From: JBBAEA01 sp041656175
Lineage (GTDB): Bacteria; Myxococcota_A; Bradymonadia; UBA4248
Direction of reading: 5' to 3'
Assembly (NCBI GenBank): GCA_041656175.1
Contig: JBBAEA010000008.1
Location: 1-41,789 of the forward strand
DNA: 41,789 nucleotides
Shown here in pieces: positions 16,327 to 24,742 of this stretch (positions are counted from its first letter, which is position 1; each line of letters opens with the position of its first letter). The notes below the pieces were generated by a model. The model was not told the origin of the DNA, did no database searches, and was given only the letters and a program-made list of their open reading frames with translations. Both the position numbers and the translations under genes were made by a program.

Positions 16327-16379
16327 GGCCCCTTAGACGGGGTTTGGGGCGGAGACCCAAAAATAAATCAGAGTTTCCA
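16327..16379 (+). mobile_element. MITE-like element M2, right part
   Basis: CCTTAGACGGGGTTTGGGGC, then AATAAATCAGAGTTTCC, matching the right ends at 29457 and 31955. Confidence 0.65.
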
Positions 16380-16518
16380 TTTTCAGAGCTCATTTTTTGT
16401 GAGGAAGTCAAAAGATTTTCTTCTGCAAGATCCAAGCAAACGCCCCACGCAAAGCTCTCGTTTTTACAAAAATTTGCAGTTTTTATTTTTTTTGAAAACT
16501 TTTCTGAGTAAAAGCGAG

Positions 16519-16541
16519 ATAATACTAGTGTGTGCACACAC
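16519..16541 (+). promoter_or_regulatory. Candidate -10 box with adjacent 14-bp palindromic operator upstream of ssb
   Basis: GATAAT (16519-16524) is followed three bases later by the perfect palindrome GTGTGTGCACACAC (16528-16541), about 80 bases before the ssb start. A -35 box at ideal spacing is not evident. A repressor site overlapping the transcription start is a reasonable guess only. Confidence 0.3.
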
Positions 16542-16619
16542 GAGCTTTTGACTTCAAGCTTTGGCTAAGCGCTTTGATAGCTAGCAGCTTGTAGATTCCC
16601 GTAAATGGAGAGGTATATT

Positions 16620-16991
16620 ATGAGTAATGTGTGTAAGGTCATCATTATAGGGCGACTAGGTCGCGATCCCGAGGCACGTCCCTACAAAAATGGGGAAGGT
16701 GAAACCGTTTCCTTCTCACTCGCTGTGAACAGGCGCCTACGTGATGGGGAGAAAACGGAGTGGCACCAGATTAAAGCTTTTGGCAAGAACGCGCAGAACT
16801 GCAAGCTATATTTACGCAAAGGCGACTTGTGCTGCATCGAAGGACGACTTGAAAACTCGGTCTATGACAAGGAAGGAGTACAACATAAAAGCACCCAAGT
16901 CGTTGCAGAGCGCATCAGTTACTTAAGTAAATCGAAAAGAAGCGTTGAAAAGCAGGCGCAAGAAGAAAGCGATGTAGCTGTACCCTTTTAG
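16620..16991 (+). CDS. ssb: Single-stranded DNA-binding protein
   Basis: 123 residues. ATG 16620 has GGAGAGG six bases upstream; an ATG at 16605 is inside that site. It is a complete OB-fold: CKVIIIGRLGRDPEARPYKN, then VSFSLAVNRR, WHQIKAFGKNAQNCKLYLRKG and VVAERISYL. The protein ends in an acidic tip SDVAVPF, the variant of the SSB C-terminal DDIPF tail that binds partner proteins. The linker is very short, making it smaller than the usual 150-180 residue chromosomal SSB. A damaged paralog follows directly. It may be an accessory (island or plasmid-type) SSB rather than the main chromosomal one. Confidence 0.93.
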   Translation: MSNVCKVIIIGRLGRDPEARPYKNGEGETVSFSLAVNRRLRDGEKTEWHQIKAFGKNAQNCKLYLRKGDLCCIEGRLENSVYDKEGVQHKSTQVVAERISYLSKSKRSVEKQAQEESDVAVPF

Positions 16992-17050
16992 CAAATGACT
17001 CGTTGTTCTCCTGGCTAGCTATGGATGGCACAAATTTAAAGGAAAATGTT

Positions 17051-17421
17051 ATGAACGAAACTGTGTGTAAGGTTGTAATTTTGGGCGTCTCGGCTCTGAC
17101 CCCGTTGTGTACCCCCATAAGAGCGGGGGCGGGGAAACTGTCGCATTCTCGCTCGCCGTTATGAACAAAAGTCGCAGAGGTGTTAAGACAAATTGGCATA
17201 AGGTCAGCACTTTTGGAAAAAACGCAGAGAAAGCGAAAAAGTATTTGAAAAAAGGAGATCTGTGTTGCGTAATGGGAAGCATCCATACCGATGTTTATGA
17301 AAAGGACGGCACGAAGCAAAGGAGTACGCGCATACTTGCAGAACGCATTACTTACTTGTTTAAACCAAGCCATACGAAAAGCAGCATAGTCAAAGACTAC
17401 GAACTCGCAGCCTCTGCTTAA
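17051..17421 (+). pseudogene. Second single-stranded DNA-binding protein gene, frameshifted
   Basis: ATG 17051 with AAGGA upstream starts MNETVCKVVILG, which aligns with the start of the first SSB. One base is then missing: the frame must shift by -1 at TTGGGC to continue RLGSDPVVYPHKSGGGETVA and on to the end at 17421. The remaining OB-fold (WHKVSTFGKNAEKAKKYLKKG, ILAERITYL) is intact, but the C-terminal acidic tip is absent (it ends YELAASA). A shorter product could only start at internal codons within the fold. It is most likely a decaying tandem duplicate. Confidence 0.8.
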
Positions 17422-17474
17422 TGCTGAGCCTGCGCAGACTCTCATGCGCAGGCTACTTGCTAATTATCTGCTCT

Positions 17475-17650
17475 TAGGAAGCTTTGAACAATGCAAGAAC
17501 AGTCAAAAACATTGAGTCAAAACTGAAGAAAATCGGGGGAGCGTTCAAAAAATCATCAATAAAATCAATACACTACAGCAAAAAATGGGGTTAAGGGTGA
17601 TAGCCCTTAGCCGGGGCTGCGACAAAGCCTCACTCTTTAAATGGAAGCCT
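17475..17650 (+). mobile_element. MITE-like element M3, degraded
   Basis: Starts AGGAAGCTTTGAACAATGC (compare the M1 end), then has AATAAAATCAATACACTACA and GGGTTAAGGGTGATAGCCC, but the right terminal repeat is poorly preserved. It fills most of the gap between ssb2 and the tRNA genes. Confidence 0.5.
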
Positions 17651-17689
17651 CCTAAGGCGCTAAGTCTTGCAGATTTGGCAAAATTTCAG

Positions 17690-17718
17690 TTGACAGTGGG
17701 CAGAAAATGGCGTAGATA
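17690..17718 (+). promoter_or_regulatory. Candidate promoter of the tRNA-Gly genes
   Basis: TTGACA (17690-17695) and TAGATA (17713-17718) are 17 bases apart, about 50 bases before the first tRNA. The -35 is perfect; the -10 is weak. Confidence 0.45.
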
Positions 17719-17770
17719 GCTACGTAACGCGCATGCCTGAAAGGGCATTGTGGGTTACGTTGTTGCTTAC

Positions 17771-17842
<72 letters not shown>

Positions 17843-17861
17843 CCAAGCTAACAACATATAC

Positions 17862-17933
<72 letters not shown>

Positions 17934-17940
17934 TAGAGAG

Positions 17941-17967
17941 AAGCCGAGCAAAATGTTCGGCTTTTTT
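17941..17967 (+). terminator. Rho-independent terminator after tRNA-Gly pair
   Basis: AAGCCGA and TCGGCTT form a 7-bp stem around a short loop, followed by a T tract. Confidence 0.85.
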
Positions 17968-18035
17968 CGATTTTGTGAAACTCTATTGGCAATTTCACTA
18001 AAACATTGCTCAACTAAAAAGTTTTAGAGCGTTAT

Positions 18036-18109
18036 GCGCGGGTAGCTCAGTCGGATAGAGCGTTGGCCTCCGAAGCCAAAGGCCGTGGGTTCGATCCCCG
18101 CTCCGCGCA
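18036..18109 (+). tRNA. tRNA-Arg(CCG)
   Basis: 74-nt cloverleaf: acceptor GCGCGGG with TCCGCGC, anticodon loop CTCCGAA (anticodon CCG), T-loop TTCGATC. CCA is not encoded. Confidence 0.95.
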
Positions 18110-18132
18110 TTTAAAATTAAATCAATATATTC

Positions 18133-18175
18133 AATGGCTTGTGTAGTTTAGAATACAAGCCATTTCCTCGTTTTT
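18133..18175 (+). terminator. Probable terminator after tRNA-Arg
   Basis: AATGGCTTGT pairs with ACAAGCCATT (10 bp), followed by TCCTCGTTTTT. Confidence 0.7.
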
Positions 18176-18194
18176 ATCGTGAAATTTACCCCAA

Positions 18195-18219
18195 GGGGTA
18201 CACAACAGGGGGTACACAA
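18195..18219. repeat. Tandem GGGGTACACAA direct repeats beside tRNA-Arg
   Basis: GGGGTACACAA occurs at 18195-18205 and 18209-18219. Similar GGGGTACA repeats are often seen next to tRNA-borne integrase genes, but no integrase is in the window. Treat as a possible relic of an integration site. Confidence 0.35.
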
Positions 18220-18257
18220 TATTTTTGCTTACTTGGGACGCCGTGCTAGCACCCCAC

Positions 18258-18280
18258 AAAAGAAAATCAGAGTTTCTCTA
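18258..18280 (+). mobile_element. Right-end fragment of a MITE-like element
   Basis: AAATCAGAGTTTCTC matches the family's right terminal repeat. It overlaps the stop codon of the biotinyl-domain gene on the other strand. Confidence 0.5.
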
Positions 18281-18806
18281 AGTTCTCGAACACTGCCAAC
18301 GACGCGCCTACTTGTACAGCGCTGTGGTTTGGCAACTTCCAGCGTTTAAGGCGACAGGGCAAACCATGTTCATTGCGCAGTTCGTAGAACAGTTTCATCG
18401 ACTCGATTTGCGCCAATAGCTCACCGCCGCGCAAAACGGTGTCTGTTCCGACGTAGTTTTTCCCTTGCAGGTCGCTGTAGTGCAATATTCCGTCGCATGG
18501 CGCTTTTAGTTCCCACTCCGTGTGGGCAAGCTTAGGAGGCATTTCGCGCTTGCTTTGCCCGATCCTAGCTAAAACGCAGCCAAACTCTACGGGCTCCTCA
18601 TGATGAAGACCGCGAAGAAGCGTTAGCGAAGTCAAGGGCTCGGGCCAAACGCAGCGATAGACTCGCCCCCAACGTCGAAGCGTGCCCAAAAGCAGCAAGT
18701 CGCCGTTGAATTCACCCAAAACGGCGTGTTGCGAAGCGCGAAATTGGCCAACCGCGGGGGAAAGCAGTTCTTGATTTTCTAAAATGACGAGAAGGCTGGA
18801 GCTCAA
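18267..18806 (-). CDS. Biotinyl/lipoyl-attachment domain protein (biotin carboxyl carrier-like)
   Basis: 179 residues. The C-terminal half is a biotinyl domain: LKAPCDGILHYS, then VLRGGELLAQIESMKLFYEL, with the attachment lysine in ESMKL (usually EAMKM). A biotin-dependent carboxylase or a lipoyl-type role is expected; no carboxylase subunit is encoded nearby. The N-terminal 90 residues are of unknown type. The apparent start (TTG, 18806) has no good ribosome site and no in-frame ATG is near, so the true start is uncertain. The last codons (GAG AAA CTC TGA) coincide with the end of a MITE-like repeat. Confidence 0.7.
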   Translation of the reverse strand: MSSSLLVILENQELLSPAVGQFRASQHAVLGEFNGDLLLLGTLRRWGRVYRCVWPEPLTSLTLLRGLHHEEPVEFGCVLARIGQSKREMPPKLAHTEWELKAPCDGILHYSDLQGKNYVGTDTVLRGGELLAQIESMKLFYELRNEHGLPCRLKRWKLPNHSAVQVGASLAVFENLEKL

Positions 18807-18909
18807 AACAAAAACTTAGCCAAAAAAAAAGAGTTCCAAGAGCGTTAGCCTTGGTGTGGTGTAGGATTTACGTCTTTTGATAAGGAATTTTGGTATTTGC
18901 GATTATACT

Positions 18910-19060
18910 GGGGGGTAGACCGAGACCCCGCGCGGAAAGTCGCAAAAGCTGCATAATTTGCGCTGGCTTGGCAATAGCCAAGACGGCGCAAATTATTTTG
19001 CAGCTTTTAGCGAGTTAACGCGTGAGGCTCGGGCGTAGGGGGCCCATGAGGCCCCCCACA
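18910..19060. repeat. Modular palindromic repeat, copy F
   Basis: Borders GGGGGGTAG and GGGCGTAGGGGGCCCATGAG-GCCCCCC; the core arms AAAGCTGCATAATTTGCGC and GCGCAAATTATTTTGCAGC enclose TTGGC-AATA-GCCAA. It lies between the biotinyl-domain gene and the 19079 gene. Confidence 0.8.
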
Positions 19061-19078
19061 AAAAAAGAAATCCAAACG

Positions 19079-21595
19079 CTACATCTCCTGCTCCAGCGCA
19101 TCTTTTTGGACGTCGTAGAAGTAGAGCGAGTTGGTGGACGCGTCGGTAAAGAGCACATAGGGCTTGCCGTTGTCGCCTTTGAAGGGCTGGATATCGGTGG
19201 TTGCGGAGCCAGTGCCGATGATGAGCGGGGAGAAGCCGGATTTGGTGGTAAATTCGTAGGCGAAGTCGCGGGGGGCGTTGGCGGCGGAGGGTGGCAGCTT
19301 GATAGTAAAGAAGGCGGTTTGGCTATCGATGGGCGCGTCGGCTTGGTAGGTGAAGCGGTTTTGGCCAAGCTGGTGCAAGGCGGTGTCGACACATTTGGAG
19401 CCGATTTGGCTTCGCTTGTTGATGGGAGTGTGGCTAGCGGTGAGTAACCATTCATTATTGACGCGGACTTCGTATGCTAGCGCGCGTGTGAAGCACTGCG
19501 AGCTGGGGAGACTTTGGACGTAGCCATCTTGGGCGATCACTTTGAGTGTAAAGCCGTTGACGTAAACCTCGTCGAGTTCCCACTCTAGGGCTTTGGTATG
19601 ATCCATGAAGGCTGCGCAAGCCTGTCCACTGCGAACGCCGTCGCGTTTGGTTAAAATAAAGCGGTCTCCTGGGCGTGCACCAAGTAGGCAAAAATCATTA
19701 TCACTTCGGAATTCGCCCTCGGCGAGGAAGTAGCCGTCGTTTCTGTGCTTGGACTCGAGGCTACCTTCGTAGCTAACGCGCCAAGTCTCTGAGAGAATGT
19801 TAAAGTCGGTGGGAACTGTGTGGAGCTTATTGCTTGTGGGGTTAATGTCGGACAAAAGCAATTTATCCGTAAAAAAACCGATCGCTGGGCGTTTTCTATA
19901 AGAAATATTCGGTAAATCTTTCTTTACACAGAGTATATCAAGGCAGCGAATAACCCCAAAGTAGGAGCCGTTCTCGTCCTTGTCGTAGGGACGAGGCGAG
20001 AATAATTCAAAGGAACTGAGCGATTCGTTGTTTTTGAAGTGCTCGTAGTGCTCATGAACTAAAAATTTCTGCACCGTCCCGATACTTGATGAGACGTAGA
20101 ATACGCTATTGGTCGCAACGACGCGATCGTCGCCTGCGTTGTAGATAGTCGATTCTTCAACATTACCCATTACAGCAATGGGGATCATGTTGCTGGGCAC
20201 GCCAACAATGTCGTATCGTGGGAAACGCCCCCAAAGATTGACGGTGGAGTTTTTTTCGAGATCGACGATAATCACTTGAGAACTGGACTGTTCAACAACA
20301 TATAGCCAGCGTCCATGGGGGTCTATGCCGAGTTCTCCGCGTCCAGCAGATTTTTGCTCGCTCAACTCCGACCACCCCATGCGTCCGTAGCATGCTGGGT
20401 CTGCGGTATCAATGAGCGTGTCGGCGTCGTTATCGATGCCATCGGCGCAAGCGCTCTCATGGGCTTTTGCTATGCCGTCTTCATCGTCGGTGAGGTATGC
20501 GCAGCTTGGGTCATCGCGATCGGTATAGCCATTGCCGTCGTTGTCAATACCATCAGAGCAAGTGCCTAGAACGACTTGTTGTAAGCCTACATCTTCCGAT
20601 GAGTCATGTGCGCCAACGCAGCCAGGGTCAAAAGCGTCAAATAGCCCATCACCGTTGTTGTCGATGCCGTCGTTACACTGCGTTTTACCCAAGATTCCTG
20701 CACCCCCTATCCCTTCTGCACTCCACGGCGAAAAGCACTTTGCATCAGCGGCGTCAATCAGCGTGTCGCCGTCGTTATCGATGCCATCGGCACAGCCAAA
20801 ACCAACGCCTATGCGGCTTTCCTCGCAAGGATAGCTTGTTCCCTCTAGACAAGCCCCCCCACTCTCACTAAGAGCTACAACCGAAACGTAGCGTCTGTCG
20901 GCATACGAAACATAAATAATGTCTTTTGTCGGATTTTTAACAATCGCTTTTACGCTCCCATCGAGCGCTGCTAGCTCTTTCCACTGCAGGTCGAGCTTTT
21001 CTTTTGTCAGTTTGCAGCCAATCGTGTAAACGCCTGGCCCCGCGCCACAATCGTAGCCAATTCGCAAACTTCGCAGGCTTCCATCGGCATAAAACACTAG
21101 GAATTCTTTTCGTTCTTTATCGAACCAAATTCGGCGTCCAGTTTTATCCATGCGCAAAAATGCGATTTCTCTGTTATCTTCTAGCGCAATAATCGATAAA
21201 TCGTTTTCTATCGGGCTTATCACAAGCAGCAGCGCCCCAAACTCATCACTCGCCATCGATTGCGGCCTATCGCCCGTCACAATCGACGAAACCCCAGGAA
21301 CCGCGCGATCAACGTCCACAACCACGAAGCCTTTCTCTGCAAAACGCGTCCGCGCAATCGTCCCATTCTCAAGGCTAGCCACGTACAGCGAGCGCTCCAA
21401 CGCAATGCCCTTCTCCTCACACTGTGCAAGATCGACGAGTTTATCATCTATAATGCAGTGCTCTTGAATGTGCATGGCGCCAGGGCTCCTGAAGTTGGAC
21501 AAGCGCCCCCTGTTCTCTTCTTCACAAGCCAGCAAAAAACCGCCAAACGCTATAACTAGGGCAAGGAGCAAAACAATCTTGCTAAAAGCTCTCAT
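19079..21595 (-). CDS. Large lipoprotein with four Cys-flanked calcium-loop repeats
   Basis: 838 residues. The lipoprotein signal ends LLAC (Cys 24). Residues of about 55-250 and 420-500 have the short-strand pattern of a beta-propeller (ENGTIARTRF, GRWLYVVEQSSSQVIIVDL). Four tandem units (about 258-400) follow the pattern C-x-DGIDND-G/A-D...D..D..C, for example CADGIDNDGDTLIDAADAKC; they resemble the putative metal-binding motif of MopE-type and myxobacterial surface proteins, with DxDxD loops that would bind Ca2+. The C-terminal third is unrecognised. The gene starts 5 bp after the stop of another propeller-like lipoprotein, so the two are coupled and probably act together at the cell surface. 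Function unknown. Confidence 0.8.
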   Translation of the reverse strand: MRAFSKIVLLLALVIAFGGFLLACEEENRGRLSNFRSPGAMHIQEHCIIDDKLVDLAQCEEKGIALERSLYVASLENGTIARTRFAEKGFVVVDVDRAVPGVSSIVTGDRPQSMASDEFGALLLVISPIENDLSIIALEDNREIAFLRMDKTGRRIWFDKERKEFLVFYADGSLRSLRIGYDCGAGPGVYTIGCKLTKEKLDLQWKELAALDGSVKAIVKNPTKDIIYVSYADRRYVSVVALSESGGACLEGTSYPCEESRIGVGFGCADGIDNDGDTLIDAADAKCFSPWSAEGIGGAGILGKTQCNDGIDNNGDGLFDAFDPGCVGAHDSSEDVGLQQVVLGTCSDGIDNDGNGYTDRDDPSCAYLTDDEDGIAKAHESACADGIDNDADTLIDTADPACYGRMGWSELSEQKSAGRGELGIDPHGRWLYVVEQSSSQVIIVDLEKNSTVNLWGRFPRYDIVGVPSNMIPIAVMGNVEESTIYNAGDDRVVATNSVFYVSSSIGTVQKFLVHEHYEHFKNNESLSSFELFSPRPYDKDENGSYFGVIRCLDILCVKKDLPNISYRKRPAIGFFTDKLLLSDINPTSNKLHTVPTDFNILSETWRVSYEGSLESKHRNDGYFLAEGEFRSDNDFCLLGARPGDRFILTKRDGVRSGQACAAFMDHTKALEWELDEVYVNGFTLKVIAQDGYVQSLPSSQCFTRALAYEVRVNNEWLLTASHTPINKRSQIGSKCVDTALHQLGQNRFTYQADAPIDSQTAFFTIKLPPSAANAPRDFAYEFTTKSGFSPLIIGTGSATTDIQPFKGDNGKPYVLFTDASTNSLYFYDVQKDALEQEM

Positions 21596-21600
21596 ACCTT

Positions 21601-22830
21601 CTACTCCTCCGTCCCATTTTGACTTTCGCTTTCCGCAGCAAACAAGCGCTTGCTCAGCACTGGATTCTCCGCATCCGACACATCCATAATCCAGAGCTCT
21701 GCACTTCTAAAATGGCTTATAATCAAACGCTTAGCTTGCGAATCATAAACCAATTCGTAGGGGCCATCGCCCACGGGAACTTGCTTAATAATTGCCAACG
21801 ACTGCGGATCGACTAAAACCAAAGCATCGTCCTTAAAACTCGTTAAGTACAAAACACCGCCCTGCTCCGCACCTACCCAAAGCAATTTCATCGGCTCGCG
21901 CTGCATCAACTCCATGCCCACCATACGTGGTTCAAAACCATCGCCACCATCAACTAATAAAGCGCTAACGTCGAAAGCTAAAATCGAATTTGGGAGCTGA
22001 TTTAACATGTATAAAAAAGTTTTATTCGGTGAAAACGCTAATCCCCTACCCTGAAACGATGAAAACGCCAAAGGCACCCCCACTCTTCTTTTTACCTGCA
22101 AGCCCAAAACTTCTCCAGACGCATTAATCGCCGGCGAGAGAAGAGCCAAATTCGTTGCGCTGCGCCCAGTAACGAAGAAGTTCTCGCCGCTTTGCCACTG
22201 CACTTCACTCGCTCCATAGACCAAGGATGCCGCGGCAGAGCTAAATTCAACGTCCTTCCCCTCTCCCCTTACCGTTATCGCCGAAACTTTCGAGGCTACC
22301 AAATGCGCGACCATCAACAAATCAAATTCCACGCGTTGCTTCTCGCCGCCTTCTAATTCTAGCTCTCGGTAGCTGCGCACGACCTTCAAATCTGTGGGGT
22401 CATCGTCGATGCAATATCGGCATTTCAAGAGGCTATCGGGGTCTTTTTCCGTCGCTAATGGGCAGGAAATCTCGCTTCCCTCCTGCGATATCTCAAACCA
22501 GACCACACAATCGTCGTTTCGAGTCAAAGTGTATCCGCGCCGCGCGCCCTCGGCCAAAACTATGCTCGTTCCAAAGCTCCCCATCCGCTTTGCCGCCCCC
22601 TCAACCAGCTTTCCACTCTCCAAATCGACTACCGACACCACGCCCCCGTCCGTCACCCGATACTTCAAGTCGAAGTTCGACCCCACGACGTACAAAAACC
22701 GCCCGTTTGGGTGCAAGGCCACGCCCGTCGGATACTCCAACTGCGACAAATCGCCCTTATCCCCGACCAACTCGACCGCGCAGCCGCCAAAAAACACTAA
22801 CAAAACTGTTAAAAATACTAGCCTTCTCAA
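21601..22830 (-). CDS. Lipoprotein with beta-propeller-like repeats
   Basis: About 409 residues from TTG 22830, chosen because GGAGG precedes it at 5 bases and it begins directly at a lipoprotein signal peptide (LRRLVFLTVLLVFFGGC); ATG 22875 or TTG 22893 would add a Gly/Glu-rich leader. The mature protein has repeated propeller-like units: YPTGVALHPNGRFLYVVGSN, GVVSVVDLESGKL, LAFSPNKTFLYMLNQ and QAKRLIISHFRSAELWIMDV. Similar lipoproteins are frequent in deltaproteobacteria; the ligand is unknown. It is first of two coupled lipoprotein genes. Confidence 0.78.
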   Translation of the reverse strand: MRRLVFLTVLLVFFGGCAVELVGDKGDLSQLEYPTGVALHPNGRFLYVVGSNFDLKYRVTDGGVVSVVDLESGKLVEGAAKRMGSFGTSIVLAEGARRGYTLTRNDDCVVWFEISQEGSEISCPLATEKDPDSLLKCRYCIDDDPTDLKVVRSYRELELEGGEKQRVEFDLLMVAHLVASKVSAITVRGEGKDVEFSSAAASLVYGASEVQWQSGENFFVTGRSATNLALLSPAINASGEVLGLQVKRRVGVPLAFSSFQGRGLAFSPNKTFLYMLNQLPNSILAFDVSALLVDGGDGFEPRMVGMELMQREPMKLLWVGAEQGGVLYLTSFKDDALVLVDPQSLAIIKQVPVGDGPYELVYDSQAKRLIISHFRSAELWIMDVSDAENPVLSKRLFAAESESQNGTEE

Positions 22831-23014
22831 TCCTACCTCCACTTCCTCCCCGCCGCCGCCGCGTACACTACACATTCCATAGCCCAGTCTCAAGTTTTTA
22901 GCAGCAAATATTGAGCACTATACGCATAAAATGACGTCCTTTTTCTTCGTCGGGGGGCTCCGCCGCATGGCAAGCGCAAAGTCGTATATTGGCTGTTTTT
23001 AAGTTTTTATTTTG

Positions 23015-23101
23015 GTGGGGGAAGTGTCCCCCTACGTGTCAACCCCGCGCTGTGCGCGGGTTTGCCACTACCCCCTCCGCGGGGACACCCCGCGACGCCC
23101 C
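23015..23101. repeat. Modular palindromic repeat, copy D
   Basis: GGGGGAAGTGTCCCCCTACG, hairpin CCCGCGC-TGT-GCGCGGG, CACTACCCCC, hairpin CGCGGGG-ACA-CCCCGCG, ending GACGCCCC. Nearly identical to copy C. A border fragment (GGGGGGCTCCGCCGC) lies near 22951. Together they fill the 22831-23183 gap, where I see no gene. Confidence 0.85.
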
Positions 23102-23183
23102 GTCCAGTTTTTGGCGAAACAGGACTTTGCGGTCGCCCTAGCTCCGCCTCGTTCAGCTTCAGAGAATTCCTAAGCGCCAAGCC

Positions 23184-24701
23184 CTACTTAAACATTTCCA
23201 TCAGCGCTTGCAGCCCATCCTTAAGCCTGTCTCGACTTTCGTCCGTTACCAAGCGCCCCACCCCTTGACGCGTCTCAATTTCACTCAAAACACTGCGCCA
23301 CGTCCTCGCCGTTACCAACAACCAACGTTTGGCTTCGCTAAATAATGTTGCGCTTTGTTTTAGGCGCCTCAAACTCGGCACAAACTCCATGGCTTTACCC
23401 ATGCTGCAAGTTTCAGCTTCCATCTTTTCTTCCAAAAAAATGGCAGCAAGTTCTCCGCTAGGCAAAATAAGCGGCATCTCAAAAAATTCTTCTGGAAATA
23501 TCGCCGCGATATCCGTTGCAAGCGATACGTAACTCAGCACTGCCATGTGATCGTCATTATTGAGATCGAAGGAATCAAAACTGGCACACCAACGCTGTTC
23601 TATTTCATATTTTTCAAATGCTTTTTTGCTAAAACTTAAACCGTTTTCTAACTCCCACTTTAGTGCCAAGCGTATCGGTTCACGCGAGTGCAAGGAGGCC
23701 AGAACAGGGCTATCTGGCGAAAGTAAAAGTAGAGCGATCGGGTCTCCTAGAAGGCTTGCGCGATGAGCGCGTGGACATTGTCCGTCCTCTAAAAAGCCGA
23801 GCGCTGCCAAAAAACGCGAAAGCGTTGGCGTCGAAGGATCCTTGCCATCGCTCTGATATCGGCGCTCTGCAAAGATATCATAAACTTCAGATATCGCCTC
23901 TCCTTTCGTGGCTAAAGCCAAAGAGGCGCGAATGCTGTGTTTTGTATTCTCGGAATATCGAATTTTATTGGCATCCTGAATGAGGCACTGTAAGCGCAAC
24001 AAACGCAACTCCGGGTTAAAATCCGTATGCGCATCCCCCGTTATCTCCCCAAAACGCGTGTCGACACAGGCTGGGTATAAGCTGCGAATCACCCCAAGCA
24101 GCTGTTCTTCCCAAAACGCGTCATCATCTTCACTTTTGGGGTACGGTTGCAACGAGTCCACCACATAACTCTGATTTTGGCTCAAGTGCGCGAAAATCAG
24201 CAATACGTTCTTTTCCATACACTGCACAGGGCAGCCAAAACCTAAGTAATGCTCCGCATCGAGCAGCGAGCCATCCGCCGAAATCACATTGTCGAAAAAC
24301 AGCTCTTGGTACTGCATAGGTCCAGCGAGCGTGCGCCCTACCCCGCGATTCTGCAATGAGCGCCGGTAGGACCAAAGTTTTACTCGCTGCGTATTGAGTT
24401 GGCGCCATAATAGGCGCAAACTGGCGTCGCCAAAAGCATTTTGTAGCGAGTTTTGGAAGCGTTCCTGCTTCTGGGAGATGGGTCTCGTAAATATGAAAAG
24501 TTGCCACAGTATACTCGCCCGTACCTCAAGCGAAACACGCTTGGATGCTCCAAAGATACGACGCTCAAGGGCTAAAAGCGGCGCTTCAAAGCTGGTTTGT
24601 TCGATTTTTTCGTGAAGTTTAAGGGCTAAATTCTGAATATCTTCAAGAGCTTTGCTCAAAGACTCTAAATATCTGCTTTCGTCTTGGATCTGACTTTGCA
24701 T
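23184..24701 (-). CDS. Unknown protein encoded with an Lhr-like helicase
   Basis: About 505 residues from ATG 24701; TTG 24722 is the alternative and neither has a clear ribosome site. I do not recognise the family. The N-terminus is a likely coiled coil (SRYLESLSKALEDIQNLALK). The rest is predicted mostly helical with scattered Trp and Cys (GFGCPVQCMEKNVLLIF). No nuclease or ATPase motif stands out. It begins about 40 bp downstream of the Lhr-like helicase stop codon on the same strand, so the two probably form one transcription unit and may act on the same nucleic-acid substrate. Confidence 0.75.
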   Translation of the reverse strand: MQSQIQDESRYLESLSKALEDIQNLALKLHEKIEQTSFEAPLLALERRIFGASKRVSLEVRASILWQLFIFTRPISQKQERFQNSLQNAFGDASLRLLWRQLNTQRVKLWSYRRSLQNRGVGRTLAGPMQYQELFFDNVISADGSLLDAEHYLGFGCPVQCMEKNVLLIFAHLSQNQSYVVDSLQPYPKSEDDDAFWEEQLLGVIRSLYPACVDTRFGEITGDAHTDFNPELRLLRLQCLIQDANKIRYSENTKHSIRASLALATKGEAISEVYDIFAERRYQSDGKDPSTPTLSRFLAALGFLEDGQCPRAHRASLLGDPIALLLLSPDSPVLASLHSREPIRLALKWELENGLSFSKKAFEKYEIEQRWCASFDSFDLNNDDHMAVLSYVSLATDIAAIFPEEFFEMPLILPSGELAAIFLEEKMEAETCSMGKAMEFVPSLRRLKQSATLFSEAKRWLLVTARTWRSVLSEIETRQGVGRLVTDESRDRLKDGLQALMEMFK

Positions 24702-24742
24702 CGCTTGGAACTCGGGTTTCAAAATGTGGCGAAGTGATGGAT

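Noticed and set aside
16231..16551. Open frame of about 106 codons upstream of ssb
   Set aside because: It crosses MITE-like and palindromic sequence, has no ribosome site and its translation looks random.
20315..20871. Open frames antisense to the calcium-loop array
   Set aside because: They mirror the repeated DGIDND coding sequence and have no independent support.
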